From Ischnura elegans (lineage: Eukaryota > Arthropoda > Insecta > Odonata > Coenagrionidae), in contig NC_060257.1 of the NCBI RefSeq assembly GCF_921293095.1, positions 54,286,968 through 54,350,967 of the forward strand: a stretch of 64,000 nt of DNA. The letters run 5' to 3'. The position numbers were made by a program, and so were the translations under genes. Of the stretch, positions 36,285-55,785 are shown piece after piece. Positions within the stretch are counted from its first letter, which is position 1. Each line of letters opens with the position of its first letter. The notes below the pieces were generated by a model. It had not been told where the DNA came from. It searched no databases and saw only the letters and a list, made by a program, of their open reading frames with translations.

Positions 36285-38056
36285 TATTATCATTATTATT
36301 TCCATTTAATATCTAGTTTTACTGCAAATATACCCTTCCTTACTAGTACCCTCAATTCGTCTTCGTCTTCCAGGCTTCCAGAGAAAAATTTCAAATTGAA
36401 CAACAAAATTTCCAAAGTAAATTTTTAAGCTAATTGGCATATTAACTAGCTGCTTACGGATGGCGAGAACTCTAGTCATTATCCTCCCGAGAATTCGAAC
36501 GAATGACAAAGATTCTCATAATTTAGGCGCGTCAACTTCAACAACTTTAAAGCATACTATTGGTATTTGGGAGCACATTTTAAGTTCTGTTCACAACTCA
36601 TTAAGAATGGACTTATCGTAATATTTCGTAGGGTAAAATTATATTTTAAAGATAAGCTTTTTAACAATGTTTAAACGAAATGAATTTCAATAAATTTGGA
36701 ACATATTTTAAACGTCCAAACCTCTTACCAGGTACGCAGTTCCTCTAAATTTTAATATTCCCGTACGTAATGTGCGAAAACAATTAGGCACAAATTTTCG
36801 TTCCTACGCCAGTATTACATAATTGAATGTATCGTATTTTAGATATAGATAGGTTTTGAGGTAGTAAATAAACAAATTACATATCGACATTATACCCCAA
36901 AAGGTACCTCAATTAGCGTGGTGCTAGGACAGTATCTGATGACCCGAATTAGGGTATTTATATAAGTCTCGGGTTATACTTCAGAATAAGGTCCTAATTA
37001 TTTTCCATTAAATACAGTACATTAGAGAGACCATATTATGTTCGACCGAGTCAATCATTGATAATTTTCGAATAGGCAACCTTAATAAAAAGGCCCTATT
37101 TTCCATTTAATGATAATGAACTAAAATAATTACCGACCGGGAAAAAACGTAAGATTTCAGCCACCTCTCGACTTACCCTCTCACAATTACGAAAATTAGC
37201 ATACACATATTTCTCTTCGTTGGTAAACTTTCCTTTTCTTCAGTGAATATCAATATTCCGTTCGAAACTTTACAAACTACCAGCCTACCAGTTATTTCAC
37301 TGATATAGGTCAAAACGAAATGCATGTTTAATACGGTTCCAAAACAACATAAATATGTACCACGATTAAACAAACTAAATTGAAACTGACACACGAAAAT
37401 TCACATATTGCTATTCTTCTGGGTATTTCATTTCACTTCGTCCATTGCTGTTTATTCAGCTTCTAAGGAAACAAAACTCTTTCATCAGTTAAATCTATTG
37501 CTTTCTGAGTTCAATGATGGCCCGTGATAAATGTTCTAAATGATAAATATTAAAAGCGAATATTTATCATAGGCAATCATAATAAAACGTACAAATCCAG
37601 TCTCGTAATAGTTTTCGTCATATTGATGGAGTACGAGAAGAATCTAGGAAATGAATATTAGAGGTTTATTATGATAGAAAAGAAGAACGAATTAACGATC
37701 TCGAAATATTATAACACATGCATTGCTGTGTTTCATGTCCATAAATAAACTCTAGAAGGGATAAGAGACAATGGCTTTAGTCCTATCCGTTACTGCCTTT
37801 ATTCAACTTAATATTTATCACTGATTAATTATAAAAAAAGATCGTTTGAGACGATTCTTCAGTCATAATTAAATTAAATATAGCCGTAGAAGGCGTCTAC
37901 GCTGATTTCGCGTACATCTGTCCTTCGACGATGCTCCATGATGCAGCCAATATTTGTCCCTTCATTTTCTTAGAGTTTGTAAAACCCCTAGAGTTTAACC
38001 ACTACTCCTATCATTTCCTCATCACTTACTTGGTCTTTTACCTTCCATCAACTAAT
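36285..38056 (+). repeat. Shared 3' flank of trypsin C (homologous to the D flank)
   Basis: About 1.8 kb aligns with 50700-52490 downstream of D with small differences throughout. No gene is seen inside; short open frames are not conserved between the two copies. Near 37870-38050 it includes worn LINE-like debris. Confidence 0.8.
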
Positions 38057-38724
38057 AGGGTAGTTACCTTCATCAAATGGAACGAAAGTCATTGATTGCG
38101 ATTCGTTACCCACCATTACTGTATTCATAATATAAAAATTATTTCGTTTTAGAAATACCGGTTTAGACGAATGGCAATGGTCCATTTTTATCCTTATTTG
38201 AAAAGGGGCCAGATTGGCGCCCATACGATGCCACTCCACGTGACGTCACAGGGACCTAGTTTCTATACGAGAAGATTGGAGTTATACATTGTCTGAGATT
38301 ACCAACGCATGCACGACGCGCAGAGCTCAGGGAAACATGTCTTGACAATCACTTATTAAAACTGGCTAAGGTCGGAAAGTTTTCTTCATTCGATAAGGTA
38401 TTAATAATCCTTATTTAAGCCATGCGCTACCAGGCAGCAGGGTACTCAGCTACCCGCTAGCAGCCTGCGTCGTATCAGCGCAAAGCCTCGCCTCACGGTC
38501 ACCTCACAGGGCGGCAGCGGGAACCAGAAATACGTCACACGAAGAGATTTCCCGGCATTCATACTTACGCGTCGCGTTTTCGCGCGCTAGAAAATTTTCA
38601 CTTTTCATTTTATCGCGAAAAATAGATATCGTCATTTAAAAATCTAAAAGCGTGAAATACGTAGGTACTCCAGGAGTAATAATCTTTCGATTCAGGCAAT
38701 AAAAAAATAATAGGAAACCACCCT
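38057..38724. mobile_element. 668-bp MITE in the C-D spacer
   Basis: Ends AGGGTAGTTACC and, inverted, AGGGTGGTTTCC. The D-E spacer has the uninterrupted site (CAACTAATTATCTT near 52480). The interior is GC-rich, with CGCGAAAAATAGATAT and AATCTAAAAGCGTGAAAT. A partial relative lies at 25020-25345. Confidence 0.75.
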
Positions 38725-38970
38725 ATTATCTTAATCATTACCTATTTCGGGTCTTAGATAAATACTACATTTATTCCATACTGATACCGATTGCATAACA
38801 GTATTCGGCATGACTATTTACCGGAGTTTGAACCTCACCAGTTATGCATTTACTACGTCGCTAGGATCTTATATCACATTATAACTTATTAGAACTTGGA
38901 ACCCTACCTCGGTATTACATTCATATAATTTATGATTCTCATAATTGACATTTTACTCCTTCCCTTATAA

Positions 38971-41533
38971 CACTGGTCGGCAAAATGAATTTTTTTTTCG
39001 CTCCCACGAACGAAAATAGGTGATTCCTATAGGTTTCGAGCTTCTGAGTTCGAATCCGTCACCCGTTTTTCCCCAGGAGGTACCAGTTTGCAGGGAGGAG
39101 GGTGGAGGATGTTTCAATATCTCCGCAAAGACTATTCTCCATCCATTATAATTTTCACGTTATAATTAAAAATCAATATAAATTCTGCAAATGAAATTAC
39201 ATAAAAAGTTTAAGTTAAAACCTTATGTGTCACTTGGTGTTCCTACTCCTCTTGTAATTACAACAAGGTGTCTCGCATGACACATTCCAACAAAAGTCTG
39301 CCAACATATTCACTCTCCATTTACCACTGTATCGCCTCTCCATGGTTGCTATTTGCAGGTGAAACCTTTCTCCGTGTTCGTCAGAGACCTCCCCCAAGCT
39401 GTACATTTCAGGGAAGAAGCCCAGGTGGCAATGCAGGAAGTGTAACTTTAGGGACATATTATATCTCATATGACAAAATGAATGAATTAACCTGTCCACA
39501 ATATTTTTGAGGTCCCGCCAAAAACGCCTTCTTTCACCTTGGCCTCGCTGAGTCTTAGGAATAGTTTTCAGAGATGATTAAATGCTTCACCATCCCGGTT
39601 CAGGGCCTTAACTCAGGGCCTTCATGAGCCCTAATTTGATATGAAGGGGTGGTAAGAATATTTTATCCAGATCCACAAGACGTTCATTAGCCACGTTCAT
39701 CTCCCCTGGGACCAGTTGCTTCCTTGGTGGCCATTTTGTGATGGTGTACTGATCTTTTGCTCAACAATCCCAGTGACACAGGAAAAAGCAGTGCTTTGTG
39801 TAACCTCCTTGTAAACCGGTGAGGATGGCAATAACCTTAAGGTCAGCGCATACAGACCACTGGAACTGTTCGTACTTAATTGCCTACAATATGTTTCGCA
39901 TGTTCTCGTATGTTTATTTCATATGTGCAGCATGAGCGATAGGGATGGATGGCTTTTCATTGCCATTGTGTAGTAATACTCCCTTGAGACTTTTCGTAGA
40001 GGAATCTAGAAATGTACCAAATTAGTCCACCGATTGTAGGATTATATACATAGAGGAAGGTGGCTATTCATGAGAATAAATACTGATTACGATTATACCA
40101 CAGGAAAAATAAGGAGTATACGGGAAATATTTGGGTTTTGGTAAGGTAAATTGTATTGTAAGTATTTGCTGCTGTGATGCCAATAAAGTTCGCTGCATGT
40201 CAACGAAAAATCTAAAATTTCGTCTCGTTTCTGCAGTGGGTTTCTGTTCAAATACAGGAACTTGAGTATATACAGCGTAAATAGTACCTCAGACTTATTT
40301 CTGTGCCTAACAAATATTTTTTTTACCTTTTCACGATCATTTGGATCTCAACCTCGGCCGATTAGGGAAAACTATCTTAGTTCCTCATGGTAGGTACCTA
40401 AGTAAATACATTAGATAGATTTTCAGCTAGCAATGGATATAATAAATCTTAATGAACAATGAATAAATATTTAAAAACGTTCGTAAAATAATTTTCATTA
40501 ACCGCACAATTATTTACCTGCCTTATCGCGCCTGTAATAACGCCTTATTTACTCCCGCATCGCGCTGGTGACGAAGCAATCACCGTTTTTCAGAAAATCA
40601 GCCGCCATAAGGAAGTCGACCAAAAGTAAACTGAGGCATTTTCCTTTCTTAAATCCCTCTTAAGTCAATTTCTCCTTTTAGGAACTACTACAAAGCTCGA
40701 CGAAGATTTTTACTTCGATATCTTGCATTCAAGGCTCCACCACTTTACTCTCTTAGCGAAGTGAATGGTGTACCGTGCGATGACGTCAGAAGGCGTTTCA
40801 GGTCACGTGACTTCAAGCGATATTCGAGCATTTTTAATTAGCATTTATTGACGTTTGTGGAGTACTAGGAGAGTTTTGGCTTGCATACTTGGACTAGCGA
40901 GAAAATTTTCTATTCAAAGAGACTAACTACCATGATGAACAAATTTCATGCATGTTCCCCATTGTTGCAAGTTCTCGGCATGTTCGTTTAATACAATATA
41001 CGACGTGGTGTGGTGTTAAAATGTGGTGTTACGACACAGCGTAACACCATGATCAACTCGAAACCGTAATATTTCTTTCACGCGAAAATGCCGTGTATGT
41101 CTTAGCGCCTTTTTTTATTTGTCTGTCATCTGGACACAAGGGAGCCAACGAATAAGTGCAAGTACATTACGAAACCTTTCCGTCAATAACGCCTAAGTTT
41201 TAGTTTATGCAGTGTAGAACGACAATAAATCTTCGCGACCCAAGGGGAGGGGGCACGTTTCCGGGGGTCTTGAGCTAGAGAAAAGAATGATCCTGGGATG
41301 TAGCATAGTGATAGTTTTTGGATTAAGATAAAACGGAACAAACACGGAAAACACACATTAAATACCAAAAATACTTCTGTCAAAAATTTTTCAATTGATT
41401 ATGGAAACAGCACCCTGCCAAAAAAAAACCTTAAGCGCAGGAACTTTCTCAATGAGATATTAGTAATCAACATCTCAAAATCTATCCGGTACACCCTTTC
41501 ACCCTCGTGGGAGGATTCTAATGCCGACCGGTG
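38971..41533 (-). mobile_element. CACTA/CMC-like DNA transposon, 2.56 kb, broken
   Basis: Ends CACTGGTCGGCAAAATG and, inverted, CACCGGTCGGCATTAG, flanked by TAA target duplications (38968-38970, 41534-41536); B-C and D-E show the empty site. Minus-strand coding remains at about 39230-39950 read LPPLHIKLGLMKAL, SLKLHFLHCHLGFFPEMY, DEHGERFHLQIATMERRYSG and NMLADFCW. These belong to a protein family found as many uncharacterised copies in arthropod genomes (...HSHLDFFPEN...GERFHQDI..MERRYQG). Linking that family to CACTA/CMC transposons is my inference from the 3-bp target duplication and the CACT ends. Confidence 0.75.
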
Positions 41534-41573
41534 TAATTAATCGTGCATTGGGAAGCATTATTATTAACATTAA

Positions 41574-41817
41574 AGGCCTGTTTAAACGGTACATTAACAC
41601 GTACGGGTTAATGACTAAATGTATGAACGCGAGAATGTACGCCAAAATGCACCGTGTAACCACCACACTTGTGCGAATGCATGCACAGAAAATAGAACCT
41701 GTTTTAATTTGGTTCATGCATTCGTACATGTTCCGATCCGTTCCACAAAAATCATTCATGCAAACATACATTAACTCGTAAGCGTTAATCATTCGTGTAA
41801 ACAGGCCATAAGAGTCA
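41574..41817. mobile_element. TTAA-type MITE, C-D copy
   Basis: About 244 bp with roughly 55-bp imperfect inverted ends starting GGCCTGTTTAAAC, next to TTAA/ATAA. A second copy is at 55786-56019 at the same position in D-E, while B-C has the empty site. Confidence 0.85.
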
Positions 41818-41999
41818 CGGTGCTTATCCGGCACGTAAAACATAATATTGATGACCTGGAACGCAAAATTGCACTCAAGCTGCAGATTGAAAAAGATGCG
41901 CTTGCTAATTCTATAAAACATAACAATTATCTTATCATTGCGGGGTTCCCAAGTTTTAATCTCTCCAATGTCTCGCTGAAAGGGGTAACTCAAGGGATT

Positions 42000-44544
42000 C
42001 CCATTCGGTAATCAAGATATCAGTACGTACACAAACAATGTTTAATATTAAAAGTGTGTTTATTCGAAAATAAATCGCTAAAACCTACAATAAATCGGCG
42101 GCTAAGGTCGGAAAACCAATGATTACATCACGGGGAATTCTAAATTAAGACATTTACGCGACGAAATTTATCAATTACGTGCAACCCTTGAGGCACGCGG
42201 AATATTTTCGGCAAGAGGTGATTTTAAAAAATATTGGACGCTTTGATATGGCGTTAAAAAGGTTTACATTTTTATTTTTACATTAAGAAGCGTTATATTG
42301 ACATAAATACCAGTAATTCCAAAAATGGAAAGCCTGAATGTGAAAGCTATGTTTACTGATCTCAAGTCGTGATTTAATAATTTGTTGCATTTTTTTAGTA
42401 GTTTTTATCCATCATTTTCAAATCAGCCACATTTTTAGTACATGATTTGAATTCTCTGCTAGCCATATGCCAAAGAGAGACCATATTTGCTAAGATAAAA
42501 CACATGTATTTAACATTATGAAACGTCGAAGAAGTCACCAGATGCTGAGGTCCAATGCTAGTAGGTATGATAGATTTTTATGGTTAAGGAAAAGGCCATC
42601 GCCGAATTAAGACACAAAGATCCGTGAATATTCCACGAGATACACACGAAATTTGATATGATCATTACATGACTTCTTCGCAATACTTTATACAAGTACT
42701 AGTCTTATTCTAAGTCCCAGTTGGGGTACATTCTAAGAGTAATTTTTCACTAAACTATCGAATTAGCTTCATAGCAGCTATGGGCTGAGAGCCACAATGA
42801 ACGCAAGTATCATCGGGAAAATTCCATCAAGAAAGAAGTTCCAAAATACGAGGGTCAATGCCGTGCCGTGAATTTTTTTAATCTTCCCACATAGTTAATG
42901 CAAAAACAACAATTATTCCGTCAGTAAACATCTCTTAATACACAATTCTGTAAAATGTTGATCTAGTTCCGTCGTTTAGTTTGCGTTTGACCGACACTGA
43001 AAGCAGATAACCAAGTGAATTTTAACAATAACGGTAAAAATTGAATTTCGCGTACTAACTAAACATTTTTTTAGAAAAATAACTGCGCTGAAACCAAGGA
43101 AAGACTTTTCAAATACTAGGGAAACTCTGCACCATCAATTTTAATGCTGAAGAAGTGGTTCACTATATTCCATTTTGGTAGTACCAGTGACGTCGAACTT
43201 TCAGGACGCCCGAAAGAGGTCGTCACGCTAGAAATCGTGGATGAAATCCATGGAATGATACTGGGAGATCAAACAATGAGTGTCAGAGACGACTGATGAT
43301 GCAGGCATCTCAAATGAGCGGGTACATCACATTGTAAATGAATATTTGGATATGAAAAAGAAATCCGCGCGACGGGTGCCGCGATTGCTCACACTCGAGC
43401 GTTAGCGCAACCATTTTACCGCTTCAAAGCAAAGATTAGCGATTTTAATTTGCAATCCGAGCGAGTTATGCGCCGTTTCTTAATCGTGGATGAAACATGG
43501 ATCCATCACAACACACCAGAACCAAAGAGCAATTAAGGCTATTGGTTTCTGTGAGTGAACGAGCACCAAAAAAGGCTAAGGTGGTCACTCTGCCGACAGG
43601 GTCGCAGTTTTCAGGGATGCCCGCAGCGTCATTCCCATAGAATACCTTGAAAAGGTAAAATGATCACCGGAGAATATTATTCGGAGCTTTTGGGCAGATT
43701 TGATAACAATTCGAAGGAAAAAGGACCGTATTTGAAGAAGCAAAAATTTATGCTTTATCAAGATAAACAAAAAAATGTCTTGCCGGCAAAATTTATTATA
43801 TTCAAAAAGTCACGGACTTATCAAACCACACTCGTAAATCCTAAACAATAGATACTTTCAAATTATGGACTGGTTCCCCTTCTTGAACGTAAGTTAGTTT
43901 AAGTAAGATAGCTGCCTAAGGCTGAGGCCAAAATTGAAAACGCACCTTCATGGTCGTTATGAGAAATGGAATGAAATTGTTCATTTAATATACATCCAAT
44001 GCATATTATTTCATAACCCTATTAATATATGAAAGTCACATCCATATTTTGCCTTCAGTATTGCGTTGAGAATTTAAAATTAATTGATATTTGATTATGC
44101 CTATTACAAGACACAACATTTAAAAAAAATGTCTATGGCCTTAGTCAGCCAATCAGTCCCAATACGTGATCATGTATTATGTTATTTCATTGGTTGCACG
44201 CAAGTGCCAATAAAGGACCTTAAAATCTTTGTATCATTTGCAAATTTATTAGTTTTCAAGATATTAGTAACGTTTTTTACTCAATTTTTGACAGTTTTTG
44301 AAACTAAGCAACTCAAAAACTTCCAGCAATGATGAAATCACGTAAATTCGCATTCAATAATACCACCTAATTATCATATATCGAGGGAAATATAACCCTA
44401 AGATATTTCTGGATTCACAACATTTACCAAGGCATTTTTATTCGTAATATAATCAACAATTTACATATCGTAGGCGAAAATTCATTTGCTTACACTGTTT
44501 TCTAATGGTTACCTAGCCCACAAACATTTACAGTAGAACTGTAA
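42000..44544. other. Distal upstream region of trypsin D (homologous to that of E)
   Basis: Apart from the mariner copy, the sequence from 42000 to 44544 aligns with 56210-58084 upstream of E and partly with 27370-28950 upstream of C. No gene is visible; it is the duplicated upstream flank and may hold regulatory sites. Confidence 0.6.
42847..43836 (+). mobile_element. Broken mariner transposon in the C-D spacer
   Basis: Ends TACGAGGGT and ACACTCGTA with TA at both sides. Broken + strand frames spell mariner transposase pieces: VHHIVNEYLDMKKKSARRVP, a worn catalytic region SWMKHGSITT, then VFRDARSVIPIEYLEK and ITGEYYSELLGRFDNNSKEK. Several stops and frameshifts are present and the N-terminal part is poor, so the copy is dead. 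D-E keeps only a shrunken piece at about 57240-57350, so insertion predates the C-D/D-E duplication. Confidence 0.85.
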
Positions 44545-44992
44545 GGCATAAACAGACCAAGTAGGTCAACAAACTCGAGAAATCTCATTGAAAGCGACAG
44601 CTGATTAAATAAATAAACTAGACATGGTATCAAGTCCACAAATATAGATGCTGAAGATAAGAAAATCCTTCCATTTGAAAGAATGCAACGATGGGGAAGG
44701 CCATGATTATGGAAATCCTTATCTATTTCACGGATACTCAAGGTGATATCGCAATGAATTTTCAATATTTTTAGATTTAATAAAAAAAACGACGGGAAAC
44801 CCATAAACACCGAGGTTTCAGAACGCAAAAATGATACCGCGGATTAAATATAGCTCGCAATATTTATCACTATAACTTGAGGACATGGAAGAAAAAAATT
44901 ACGCCAATCATCAGGCTCATGATTCCTTTATATAGCTCGCTAGGTTTCATAGATTTTCACAGATCTCTCGAGGGACTCTGACGACAGACAAC
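44545..44992 (+). promoter_or_regulatory. Proximal promoter and 5' UTR of trypsin D
   Basis: TATATA at 44929-44934, again exactly 64 bp before the ATG. The block is almost identical to that of E and clearly related to that of C. A reverse-strand open frame over it is only a by-product of recent duplication. No individual factor site can be named by eye. Confidence 0.8.
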
Positions 44993-50633
<5,641 letters not shown>

Positions 50634-50693
50634 AAACGTCGACACATCAAATTCTGTGATCATTTAATCTCATCTGTGTACACTTGTTCGCTA

Positions 50694-50699
50694 AATAAA
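50694..50699 (+). terminator. Polyadenylation signal of gene D
   Basis: AATAAA 61 bp after the stop, same context as in B and C. Confidence 0.78.
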
Positions 50700-52490
50700 T
50701 ATTATCATTATTATTTCCTTTTAATATCTGGTTTTATTGCAAATATACCCTTCCTTACTAGTACCCTCAATTCGTCTTCGTCTTCCAGGCTTCCAGAGAA
50801 AATTTTCAAATTGAACAACAAAATTTCCAACGTTTATTTTTAAGCTAATTGGCATATTAACTAGCAGCTTACGGATGGCGAGAACTCTAGTCATTTTCCT
50901 CCCGAGAATTCAAACGAATGACAAAGTTTCTCATAATTTATGCGCGTCAACTTCAACAACTTTAAAGCATACTATTGCTATTTGGGAGCACATTTTCAGT
51001 TCTGTTCACAACTCATTAAGAAAGGATTTATCGCAGTATTTCGTTGGTTAAAATTATATTTTAAAGATAAGCTTTTTAACAATGTTTAAACGAAATGAAT
51101 TTCAATAAATTTGGAACATATTTTAAACGTCCAAATCTTTTACCAGGTACGCCATTCCTCTAAATTTAAATACTCCCGTACGTAATGTGCGAAAACAATT
51201 AGGCACAAATTTTCGTTCCTACGCCAGTATTACATAATTGAATGTATCGTATTGGAGATGTAGATAGGTTTTGAGGTAGTAAATAAACAAATTGCACATC
51301 GACATTATACCCCAAAAGGTGCCTCAATTGGCGTGGTGCTAGGACATTATCTGATGACCCGAATTAGCGTACGTAGTATATTAAAAGTCTCGGGTTTTCT
51401 TCAGAATAAGGTCATGATTATTTTCCATTAAAGAAAGTACATCATAGAGACCATCTTAGGTTCGACCGAGTCAATCATTGATAATTTTCGAATAGGATGA
51501 CTTAATAACAAGGCCCTATTTTCCATTTACTGACAATGAATTCAAAAAATTACCGACGGGAAAAAACGTAAGATTTCAGCCACCTCTCGACTTACCCTCC
51601 CACAATTACTAAAATTAGCATACACATACTTCTCTTCGTTGTTAAACTTCCCTTTTCTTCGGTGAATATCAATATTCCGTTCGAAACTTTACAAAGTACC
51701 AGCCCACCAGTTATTTCACTGATATATGTCAGAACGAAATGCATGTTTAATTAGGTTCCGAAGCAACATAAATGTGTACCACGATTAAACAAACTAAAAT
51801 GAAAATTGACACACGAAAATTCACATATTGCTATTCTTCTGACTATTTCATTTCACTTCGTCCATCGCTGTTTACTCGGCTTCTAAGGACGCAAAACTCT
51901 TTCATCGGTTAAATCTATTGCTTTCAGAGTTCAATGATGATCAATGAGAAATTTTCTGAGCGATAAATATTAAAAGCGAATATTTTTCGTGGGAAATCAT
52001 AATAAAACGTAGAGATATCTGGATCAAGTCTCGTAATAGTTTTCGCCATATTGGTAGAGTTCGAAAAGAATATAGGTAATGAATATTAGAGGTGTATCAT
52101 GATAGAAAAGAATTAGGAATTAACGATCTCGAAATATTACAACATATGCATTGGTGTGTTTCATGTCCATAAACAAACTCTAGAAGGGATAAGAGACAAT
52201 GGCTTTAGTCCTATCCGTTACTGCCTTTATTCAACTTAATATTTGCCACTGAATAATTATATAAAAAAGATCGTTTGAGACGACTCTTCGGTTATAAATA
52301 AATTAAACATCGCCGTAGAAGGCGTCTACGCCGATTTCTCGTACACCTGTCCTTCGACGATGCCCCATGATGCTGCCGATATTTGTCCCTTCATCTTTTT
52401 AAGAGTTTTTAAAATCCCTATAGTCTAACCACTCATGCCATCACTTCCTCATCACTTACTTGGTCTCTTACCTTCCATCAACTAATTATC
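50700..52490 (+). repeat. Shared 3' flank of trypsin D
   Basis: About 1.8 kb matching 36285-38056 downstream of C. No gene seen. The poly(A)-proximal part also matches the start of the B flank. Confidence 0.8.
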
Positions 52491-52645
52491 TTCATCAATA
52501 CCTAGTTCGGGTCTCAGAGAAATACTCCATTTAATCCATACTAATACCGAATGCATAATAGTATTCGGCACGACTATTTACCGGAGTGGGATCCTCACCA
52601 GTTATGCATTTACTCCTTCGCTTGTATCTGATATCACATTATAAC

Positions 52646-55600
52646 TAGTGATGGGTCGGTTCGATTCCCCAATTCTTCGATTCCTCGATTCTCGACCAAG
52701 ACCCGGAATCGAAAATGAGTACTTGCCAAGGTGAAAAATCGATTCCGATTCCAGTAGTACTTGAAAGCACAAATTTATATACGACCGCGTTTCCAACAGT
52801 CATTTGAATTTTCGCGCCACGTAATCGTAATAACAAAACACATATCTTGTGCGAGCTGGTACTCGAAAATTCGAGTCGAGTAGTTGATACTGGACTCGAG
52901 CGTTTCGAGTAGCATTACGAATGTCGAGTAGTTAAGGTTACAAAGCTTTCGAGGCTAGTAGGTCCAGCAATCTGTCGACAGGATACGCTATCATGAAACT
53001 CATGTATTAATACAGTTTTTAAAGCCAATAAGTCATTCTTCTACCTTGGCCTGGTGGTTTCAGTTTGCCGAATACACTATAGTTGTCGACGTGGGCGCCG
53101 AATACCTTTACGCCAGCCGCGGCGGCCGATCGTCTTCCGACCCGGCGCACAATAGTCTGAAATCGGAAAAAGCTGGAATGAAGTCCAAAATGACCTTTTT
53201 GGGGATAGAGACTTGAAAATTAGCGTAAATACTCATAAATCATTACCAGATATAGATTTATATGCCATTTTACATAAATACGACCCTTTAGTGAGATACA
53301 GTGGCCCAAACATGACCAATTTTTCAATGCCACGCGAGATATCATTTTTCCTCAAAATATCTTTGAATTTATCCAGGTGGTGTTGCGTTGGTATAAGTTT
53401 TATGGAATTAAAAACGCAATATTCCTTTGACCTGGTGCTTTGCCTATACTTTAGATGACTTTTGAAGATTTTGGCTCTCATCTGCCTGGTTTTACAACGC
53501 AAAATGGCCGACCCATTTTTCACGTGAAATTTGACATAAAGTAGACATTATCTTTCGTTTACGAACAATATAACTCGGAAAATTTGAACCACAATATGAA
53601 GTAGGTATTTCTAAAGAGTACTAAGTAGAAATCTTGGAAAAAAAATTTGCGACAAAGGAAATAAGAGCGATTTTTCAATCGTGCGTCAAGGCTGAGCTAC
53701 ACGCCGCGGAACTCTAAGGCTCGGTAACTGAGGCCGATTTTTTAAGTTTTTTAAAACTTAAGTCTTTAAAATCGTCATTTAAAGCATGGATAATCGTCTT
53801 CATTGACTTAAAATACTAAACTGAGGATGTTAAAAAGGATTATGCATAGATCGACTTGACCGTTTAGCGCATTACTCGAGTGAAAATACTAAGGATTGGA
53901 TATTTTTCGGAACCATCCCGCGCATAAGAAATATGGCTCGGGTATTGAAGTAAAGTGAAGAGACAAAGTCGGCATGCTTAAGAGAGAGAAAAATGAACTG
54001 CTTCCGTGAGCGGCAACAACCGATACCCTTTTTCCCTTTCCATGTTCGCCCAGGTGAGTCGCGCGGTAGGGGGAGTTTTCACACCACAAGGCCCTTTTAG
54101 CCTATTTTATTACTGCATCCGTCCGATGTGATATTCATTTGCTGCGTTCAGGTTCTTTCTTGAACTTAAAAAAACAAGAGTTTTTAAGGTTGATTAAATG
54201 ACGTGAGAAGTATAGATTTTTTTGGCTTAACAAAACTAAAGCTTAGTTCTATAGTTCGTTCGCTTCGTTCACTTGAATTCCATGAAGATTCAAGATCCAA
54301 AAAAAACGTTGATATAATTTTTAATAAAAATTCCAATGTTTCCAAAATCTTTCATTTTTGGAAGGAAAGTACTTGCCCAGTCACACAAGTGTGTAGCAAA
54401 AGGCAATTTTCTGCAGGCAGTAATACTGTAACATGGAGTCGTCAAAACCTGCTGGCTGAGCATGTAGAATAATTGGTTTTTCTGCTTGAGAATTTGAAAG
54501 GGCCAAATATTACATAATTCATATACGTAGTATGTAATCTTTATTATAGCTGTGAAAATGACTGTACTCAGGGCTCTCCCTTGTAGTTAGCATACATATA
54601 TATGGTCGACATATTACTTGGGGTCAATTAATTTCAATCGTGCCAATGGAACTAATGAAGACACATTAATTTTCATTCATCTCTTACTTCTGACAATAAC
54701 CATCAACGATCCTCATTATATTTCCCTTCTTACATTAGGCTAGACATTCATCAGAGAAAATTGGAGTTGAATATATTGTAGTATGCATTGCTGTATTGCC
54801 TGGTTCAGAAATTATTATACTCGACTCAATACTCGCGAGTAATTTTCAACTCGACTCGAGATCAAAAAGGGCTACTTGCACATCGCAATTATATTCCGAA
54901 GAAGCAAATGCAGACTAGGGAGCCTGTGACAGGTATATGGTCAAGATCCAGTGATGCATTTGGAAAAGTACCCAAAGTCTCCATAACAAACACTGTTGAA
55001 GCTGAAGTGGAAGCTTAGAGAGAAGCTAAGTGATGAATGCACCACCAAATTCCTTCCCTGGGAAATACTGGGAGATTTGTATCTCCTATTCAAGGCTGAA
55101 AGTATTAGCGAAAGGTTTCTTGCCATACCGTCATCCACTGTGTTCAGTGAAAGACTTAAGTTCGACATGAAAAATATGTGATGTAAAACGAATCAGGCTT
55201 TATCCTGACAGAGTGAAGATGCTTTGCTTTCTGAGCAAAAATGTAAAGTCTGTAAAAGGCACTAAATTTGTGAGAAATTATTGATAATGATAAGATATTT
55301 TTAATAAAAGATAGATATTAAAGAAGATACTTTTATTTTAAATTTAAACATGAGTGCTAATATTCTAAGGTAATACCTATGAGGTAACACCACTTTTCAG
55401 CCATGTTCTGTTTTGAAATTTAGATATTATATTTTAATTACATAGTGATGATATGAAAGATGCCTTTGTCAAATGATTCTTTCACGGAGTAATATTATTT
55501 TAAGTGGTGGTCTTGTTGCCTGGAATTAGGTGATATTTTTCTTGGAGCCTATGGTGTCAGAATCGATGGAATCGGTATCGGTAGAATAGGAATCGAAATG

Positions 55601-55655
55601 TCAAAATCGGAATCGGGATCGGAATCGATAAAATTTTGGATTCGACCCATCACTA
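52646..55655 (+). mobile_element. Broken hAT transposon, 3.0 kb, D-E spacer
   Basis: Ends TAGTGATGGGTCGGTTCGAT and, inverted, TAGTGATGGGTCGAATCC. Perfect 8-bp target duplication ATTATAAC (52638-52645, 55656-55663). C-D shows the uninterrupted site near 38880. Two + strand remnants look like the hAT C-terminal dimerisation region: CPVTQVCSKRQFSAGSNTVT...NLLAEHVE around 54370-54500, and ERFLAIPSSTVFSERLKFDM around 55100-55170 (family pattern 'IPATSxxSERxFS'). The N-terminal and catalytic parts are not recognisable and the frame is broken. 53150-53700 inside it is unassigned. Confidence 0.9.
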
Positions 55656-55785
55656 ATTATAACTTATTAGAACTTGGAACCCTGCCTCGGTATTACATTC
55701 AGATAAGTTTTAATTCTCTAAATATACATTTTATTCCTTCCCTTACAATTAATTGTGCATCGGACAGCATTATTATTAATAATGA

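Noticed and set aside
41499-41993. 164-codon minus-strand open frame
   Set aside because: Runs across a MITE and its flanks; no domain, and the D-E counterpart is not the same frame.
44502-44828. Minus-strand open frame over the D promoter, with a similar one at 58040-58399
   Set aside because: Similarity is explained by recent duplication of the promoter; it is absent as a full frame upstream of C.
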